DNA of 64,000 nucleotides from Corynebacterium meridianum (GTDB lineage: Bacteria; Actinomycetota; Actinomycetes; Mycobacteriales; Mycobacteriaceae): contig NZ_JAEIOS010000011.1 in assembly GCF_016342265.1 (NCBI RefSeq), forward strand, positions 186,001 to 250,000. Reading direction: 5' to 3'. Position numbers and translations under genes: made by a program. Under the pieces are notes generated by a model, which was not told where the DNA came from, did no database searches, and was given only the letters and a program-made list of their open reading frames with translations. Positions 60,419 to 64,000 of the stretch are shown one piece after another (positions within the stretch are counted from its first letter, which is position 1; each line of letters begins with the position of its first letter).

Positions 60419-63088
60419 TCACCGGTTGCGGAGGTCGTCCTCCACGGCCCGGAAGCCCGCGTCGATACCGGAGGCGTCCGAGCCCGACCCCTGTGCCATG
60501 TCCGGCTTGCCGCCACCGCGACCACCGACCGGCCCGCCGAACACCCTGATGAGATCACCGGCACGGACACCGCGTTCCACGGCGCCGCCTGTCGCCGCAA
60601 CCAGGAACGGAACCTTGCCGCGGTCGTCCGCCGTGGCGAGTACGATCACCGCGGGTTCCGCTCCTATACGGTTCTTGAGGTCGGTCGCGACCGTCCGCAG
60701 GTCGCCGCCCGCGGTACCCTCCGGAAGGCGCGCGGTGAGCAGGGTGAAGTCACCGACCTGGCGGGCCTGCTTCAGGTAGTCGGCGGTGGCGGCCGCGAGC
60801 TGCCTGCGGTGCAGCGCCGCGATCTCCTTCTCCGCCGCCTTCAGCTTCTCGGTGAGTTGCGCGATCCGGTCCGGCAGCTCGTCGCTGGGCGCCTTCAGGG
60901 AGGTCGCGAGGCCTTCCACGAGGGCGCGCTCACGGGACAGGTACCGGAACGAATCCAGGCCCGAGTAGGCCTCGATCCGCCGGACGCCGGAGCCGACCGA
61001 CGCCTCACCGAGGACCGACACCGGTCCGATCTGGGAGGAGTGGGCGACATGGGTGCCGCCGCAGAGCTCCATCGAGAACGGTCCGCCGATCTCGACGACG
61101 CGGACCCGGTCGCCGTAGTTCTCGCCGAACAGGGCCAGCGCCCCCATGGCCTTGGCCTCGTCAAGGCTCGTCTCGAAGGTGTTGACCGCCCAGTCGGCGT
61201 CCACCGCCTGGTTGGTGATGGTCTCGATCTCGGTGAGCTGCTCCGGGGTGAGCGCCCGCGCGGAGTTGAAGTCGAAACGGAGGTAGCCCGGCTTGTTCAT
61301 CGAGCCGGCCTGGACGGCGTTCGGCCCGAGGACCTGACGCAGGGCGGCGTGGATGAGGTGGGTACCGGAGTGCGCCTGTCGGGCGGCGTGCCGCCAGCCT
61401 TCGTCTACGGAGGCCAGTGCCTGTTCGCCGACGCCGATCTCCCCGTTCTCGACGGTGGCCTTGTGCACCCAGAGTTTCTTGCCGATCTTCTGGACGTCGT
61501 TGACGCGCAGCCTGGTGTCGCCGAGGGTGATCGCGCCCCGGTCGCCGAGCTGTCCGCCGGCCTCCGCGTACATGGGCGTGATGTCGAGGATCACCTCGAC
61601 GTCCGTGCCCTCGGCCGCACGGGTGACGGTCGCACCGCCCTGCAGCAGACCAAGAACCCGGCCCTCGGCCTTGAGGTTGTCGTAGCCCACGAACACCGTG
61701 GGGTGTTCGTCGACGAACTCCCGGTAGACGGAGAGATCGGCGTGACCGTGCTTCTTGGCGCGGCTGTCGGCCTTCGCGCGGTCCCGCTGTTCCGCCATGA
61801 GGGCGTCGAATCCGGCGCGATCGACCTCGAGACCGGCTTCAGCGGCCATCTCCATCGTCAGGTCGATCGGGAAACCGTAGGTGTCGTGCAGTGCGAAGGC
61901 CTGGTCACCGGCCAACGTCTTCGCACCCGACGAACGGACGCTCTCCGCTGCGCGCTCGAACAGGTGGGTACCCGACTCCAGTGTCCGGAGGAAGGCCTTC
62001 TCCTCGGTCACCGCGGTGTCGAGGATCCGGCCCCGGGAATCCGCGATCTCCGGGTAGGACGGTGTCATCGTGTCCATGATGGTGGCGATGAATCGTTCCA
62101 TCGTCTCGCCCGTGGCACCGAGCAGCCGCGCGGAACGGATGATCCGGCGCAGCAGACGGCGCAGGATGTAACCGCGTCCCTCGTTGCCCGGGGTGACGCC
62201 GTCGAGGATCAGCATCATCGCGGTACGGGAGTGGTCGGCGATGACCCGGAAGCGGATGTCATCGGCGTGCTTCGCCCCGTAGGTCGCGCCCGTCAGCTGC
62301 TCCGCGACATCGATCACGGGCCGCAGGAGATCGGTCTCGTAGACGTTCTCGACGCCCTGCAGCAGGCAGGCGACGCGCTCGATGCCGAGGCCGGTGTCGA
62401 TGTTCTTCTTCGGCAGCGGGCCGAGGATCTCGAAGTTGTCCTTGCCGATTCCCTCGCCGCGCTCGTTCTGCATGAAGACGAGGTTCCAGATCTCCATGTA
62501 GCGGTTGTCGTCGGCCTCCGGGCCACCGTCGGCGCCGTACTCCGGACCGCGGTCGTAGTAGATCTCCGAGCAGGGACCGCAGGGGCCGGGGATTCCCATG
62601 GACCAGTAGTTGTCCGCCATGCCGAGCCGCTGGATGCGTTCCTTCGGCAGTCCGATCTTCTTCTCCCAGATGTCCGCCGCCTCATCGTCGTCGAGGTAGA
62701 CGGTGACCCACAGGCGGTCGGGATCCATCCCGAAGCCACCGTCCGCGACGGAACCGGTGAGCAGGTTCCACGCGTGAGTGATCGCACCCTCCTTGAAGTA
62801 CTGGCCGAAGGAGAAGTTACCCGCCATCTGGAAGAAGGTGTTGTGCCGGGTCGTGATACCGACCTCCTCGATGTCCAGGGTGCGGACGCACTTCTGGATC
62901 GAGGTCGCGGTACCGGATGCGAAGGGCGGATTCTGCTGCCCCAGGAAGTACGGCTTGAACGGCACCATCCCCGCGTTGACGAACAGGAGGTTGGGGTCGT
63001 CGAGGATCAACGGGGCGCTGGGCACCTCGACGTGTCCAGCTTTGACGAAGTGCGCGATGAAGCGCTCCCGGATCTCGTGGGTCTGCAC
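60419..63088 (-). CDS. alaS: Alanyl-tRNA synthetase
   Basis: 889 residues. The aminoacylation domain starts [22 protein letters not shown] and has [20 protein letters not shown]; the editing domain has the zinc site [15 protein letters not shown] and [13 protein letters not shown]; the C-Ala domain ends with [25 protein letters not shown] lies about 10 nt before the GTG start. 157 bp after rarA, the conserved rarA-alaS-ruvX-mltG order. Confidence 0.97.
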   Translation of the reverse strand: MQTHEIRERFIAHFVKAGHVEVPSAPLILDDPNLLFVNAGMVPFKPYFLGQQNPPFASGTATSIQKCVRTLDIEEVGITTRHNTFFQMAGNFSFGQYFKEGAITHAWNLLTGSVADGGFGMDPDRLWVTVYLDDDEAADIWEKKIGLPKERIQRLGMADNYWSMGIPGPCGPCSEIYYDRGPEYGADGGPEADDNRYMEIWNLVFMQNERGEGIGKDNFEILGPLPKKNIDTGLGIERVACLLQGVENVYETDLLRPVIDVAEQLTGATYGAKHADDIRFRVIADHSRTAMMLILDGVTPGNEGRGYILRRLLRRIIRSARLLGATGETMERFIATIMDTMTPSYPEIADSRGRILDTAVTEEKAFLRTLESGTHLFERAAESVRSSGAKTLAGDQAFALHDTYGFPIDLTMEMAAEAGLEVDRAGFDALMAEQRDRAKADSRAKKHGHADLSVYREFVDEHPTVFVGYDNLKAEGRVLGLLQGGATVTRAAEGTDVEVILDITPMYAEAGGQLGDRGAITLGDTRLRVNDVQKIGKKLWVHKATVENGEIGVGEQALASVDEGWRHAARQAHSGTHLIHAALRQVLGPNAVQAGSMNKPGYLRFDFNSARALTPEQLTEIETITNQAVDADWAVNTFETSLDEAKAMGALALFGENYGDRVRVVEIGGPFSMELCGGTHVAHSSQIGPVSVLGEASVGSGVRRIEAYSGLDSFRYLSRERALVEGLATSLKAPSDELPDRIAQLTEKLKAAEKEIAALHRRQLAAATADYLKQARQVGDFTLLTARLPEGTAGGDLRTVATDLKNRIGAEPAVIVLATADDRGKVPFLVAATGGAVERGVRAGDLIRVFGGPVGGRGGGKPDMAQGSGSDASGIDAGFRAVEDDLRNR

Positions 63089-63245
63089 GGTTCTAGAGTC
63101 CTCGCTGTCGTGTTTCGGGATCGGTCCCGGACAACCTTACCCGCTCCGTCCACACCTTCCGGCCCCACCCCGGGGTCCGTCCGAAGCCTGCGGATTCACC
63201 TGCGGCCCCGGGACCGGGACGTGCGCGACGGTCAGTGTCGCCGGA

Positions 63246-64000
63246 TCACTTCCGGTTGCCGCGGATGATCCGGCGCAGGCGCCCGACGACGTCCCCGAGC
63301 CGCTGTTCGCCACCATGCCCGGTGGGAAGGTAGTAGCACGCGTCAGCCAACGAATCCGGGAGATACTGCTGATCCAGGATGCCTCGGGGATCATCGTGCG
63401 GATAGCGGTAGCCGACGGCGTTGCCGAGCTTCTTCGCCCCGGCGTAGTGACCGTCCCGTAGATGCGGCGGAACGTGCCCCGATCTGCCTTCCCGCACGTC
63501 GTGCAGTGCCGCGTCGATCGCCGTGATCACGGCGTTGGACTTGGGGGACGTCGCCAGATGGATCGTCGCCTGGGCGAGGGCGAGACGTGCCTCGGGCAGC
63601 CCGATCAGCGCCACCGTCTGTGCAGCGGCGACCGCCATCGGGAGAGCTCCGGGGTCGGCCATCCCGATGTCCTCGGAGGCGAGGATCACCAGGCGCCGGG
63701 CGATGAACCTGGGGTCCTCCCCTGCCTCGATCATCCGGGCGAGGTAGTGGAGCGCGGCATCGACGTCAGAACCACGCACCGACTTGATGAACGCGCTGGT
63801 GACGTCGTAGTGCTGGTCGCCGTCGCGGTCGTAGCGGACGATGGCCCGGTCGACGTTCTCCCGCACCGTCTCGACGATCAGTTCACCGCCGTCGGGCACC
63901 GCCTCCGCGGCGGCCTCCGTGTAGGTCAGTGCCCGGCGGGCGTCACCGCCGGCGAGCGCGACCAGCTGGTCGACGGCCTCGTCGGTGGCTGTGACGCGCC
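63246..64000 (-). CDS. rarA: Replication-associated recombination protein A RarA (3' part)
   Basis: 251 codons of the C-terminal part; the N-terminal AAA+ ATPase half lies beyond the right window edge. Visible: end of the ATPase lid/sensor 2 region ([23 protein letters not shown]) and the tetramerization domain with [50 protein letters not shown] (shown here in part), plus [20 protein letters not shown]. RarA (MgsA) acts at stalled replication forks. Confidence 0.92.
   Translation of the reverse strand, partial: RVTATDEAVDQLVALAGGDARRALTYTEAAAEAVPDGGELIVETVRENVDRAIVRYDRDGDQHYDVTSAFIKSVRGSDVDAALHYLARMIEAGEDPRFIARRLVILASEDIGMADPGALPMAVAAAQTVALIGLPEARLALAQATIHLATSPKSNAVITAIDAALHDVREGRSGHVPPHLRDGHYAGAKKLGNAVGYRYPHDDPRGILDQQYLPDSLADACYYLPTGHGGEQRLGDVVGRLRRIIRGNRK

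Noticed and set aside
59402..63268. Open frame of 1288 codons on the plus strand
   Set aside because: Runs antisense over mltG, ruvX and alaS, which have full family signatures. Composition (R/V/D/G-rich) is that of a mirror frame in high-GC DNA.

Overview
The window is core chromosome of a high-GC actinobacterium, almost certainly a Corynebacterium. The gene order mptB-ABC-ctaA-qor / ctaB / tkt-tal-zwf-opcA-pgl / secG-ppc-tpiA-pgk-gap / whiA-yvcK-rapZ-uvrC / rpe-rsmB-fmt-priA-metK-coaBC-rpoZ-gmk-mihF / pyrF-carB-carA-pyrC-pyrB-pyrR / nusB-efp-pepQ / aroQBKCE-mltG-ruvX-alaS-rarA closely follows Corynebacterium glutamicum as I remember it. OpcA, MptB, actinobacterial IHF and a helicase-dead PriA all fit that lineage. 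No rRNA, tRNA, CRISPR array, IS element, prophage or plasmid gene was found.

Layout. Positions 300-5900 (+): envelope mannosyltransferase MptB, an ABC exporter pair, heme A synthase and a quinone oxidoreductase. Positions 5900-6870 (-): heme O synthase CtaB. Positions 7330-14140 (+): the pentose phosphate cluster. An 889-bp noncoding gap separates it from the convergent glycolytic/anaplerotic genes (15030-21680, -). Positions 22110-37480 (-): whiA-yvcK-rapZ-uvrC, then rpe, tRNA/rRNA modification, priA, metK, coaBC, rpoZ, gmk and mihF. Positions 37700-46080 (-): the complete UMP pathway operon transcribed from pyrR towards pyrF, except pyrD/pyrE. Positions 46230-49640 (+): a TIGR01777 epimerase and three consecutive YbjN-family genes. 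Positions 49640-64000 (-): ppk2, nusB-efp-pepQ, the shikimate cluster, mltG, ruvX, alaS and the 3' part of rarA.

The genes cover central carbon flow: Tkt/Tal/Zwf/OpcA/Pgl and Rpe make pentose phosphates, erythrose-4-P and NADPH; Gap/Pgk/TpiA/Ppc supply PEP and oxaloacetate. Erythrose-4-P and PEP feed the shikimate genes, and ribose-5-P (via PRPP) and bicarbonate feed the pyrimidine genes.

No undescribed system stands out; the novelty is mostly regulatory. The clearest signals are: (1) nine genes whose TANNNT -10 box lies 6-7 nt before the start codon with no Shine-Dalgarno, i.e. predicted leaderless mRNAs; (2) a perfect TAGAC-N6-GTCTA McbR-type operator inside the metK promoter; (3) an RNA hairpin that pairs with the pyrR Shine-Dalgarno and carries a PyrR-loop-like GUGAGG; (4) long hairpins between gap/pgk, pgk/tpiA and tkt/tal; (5) a RapZ whose P-loop lysine is leucine; (6) a PriA without Walker A; (7) loss of the rib operon and def from their usual neighbourhood.
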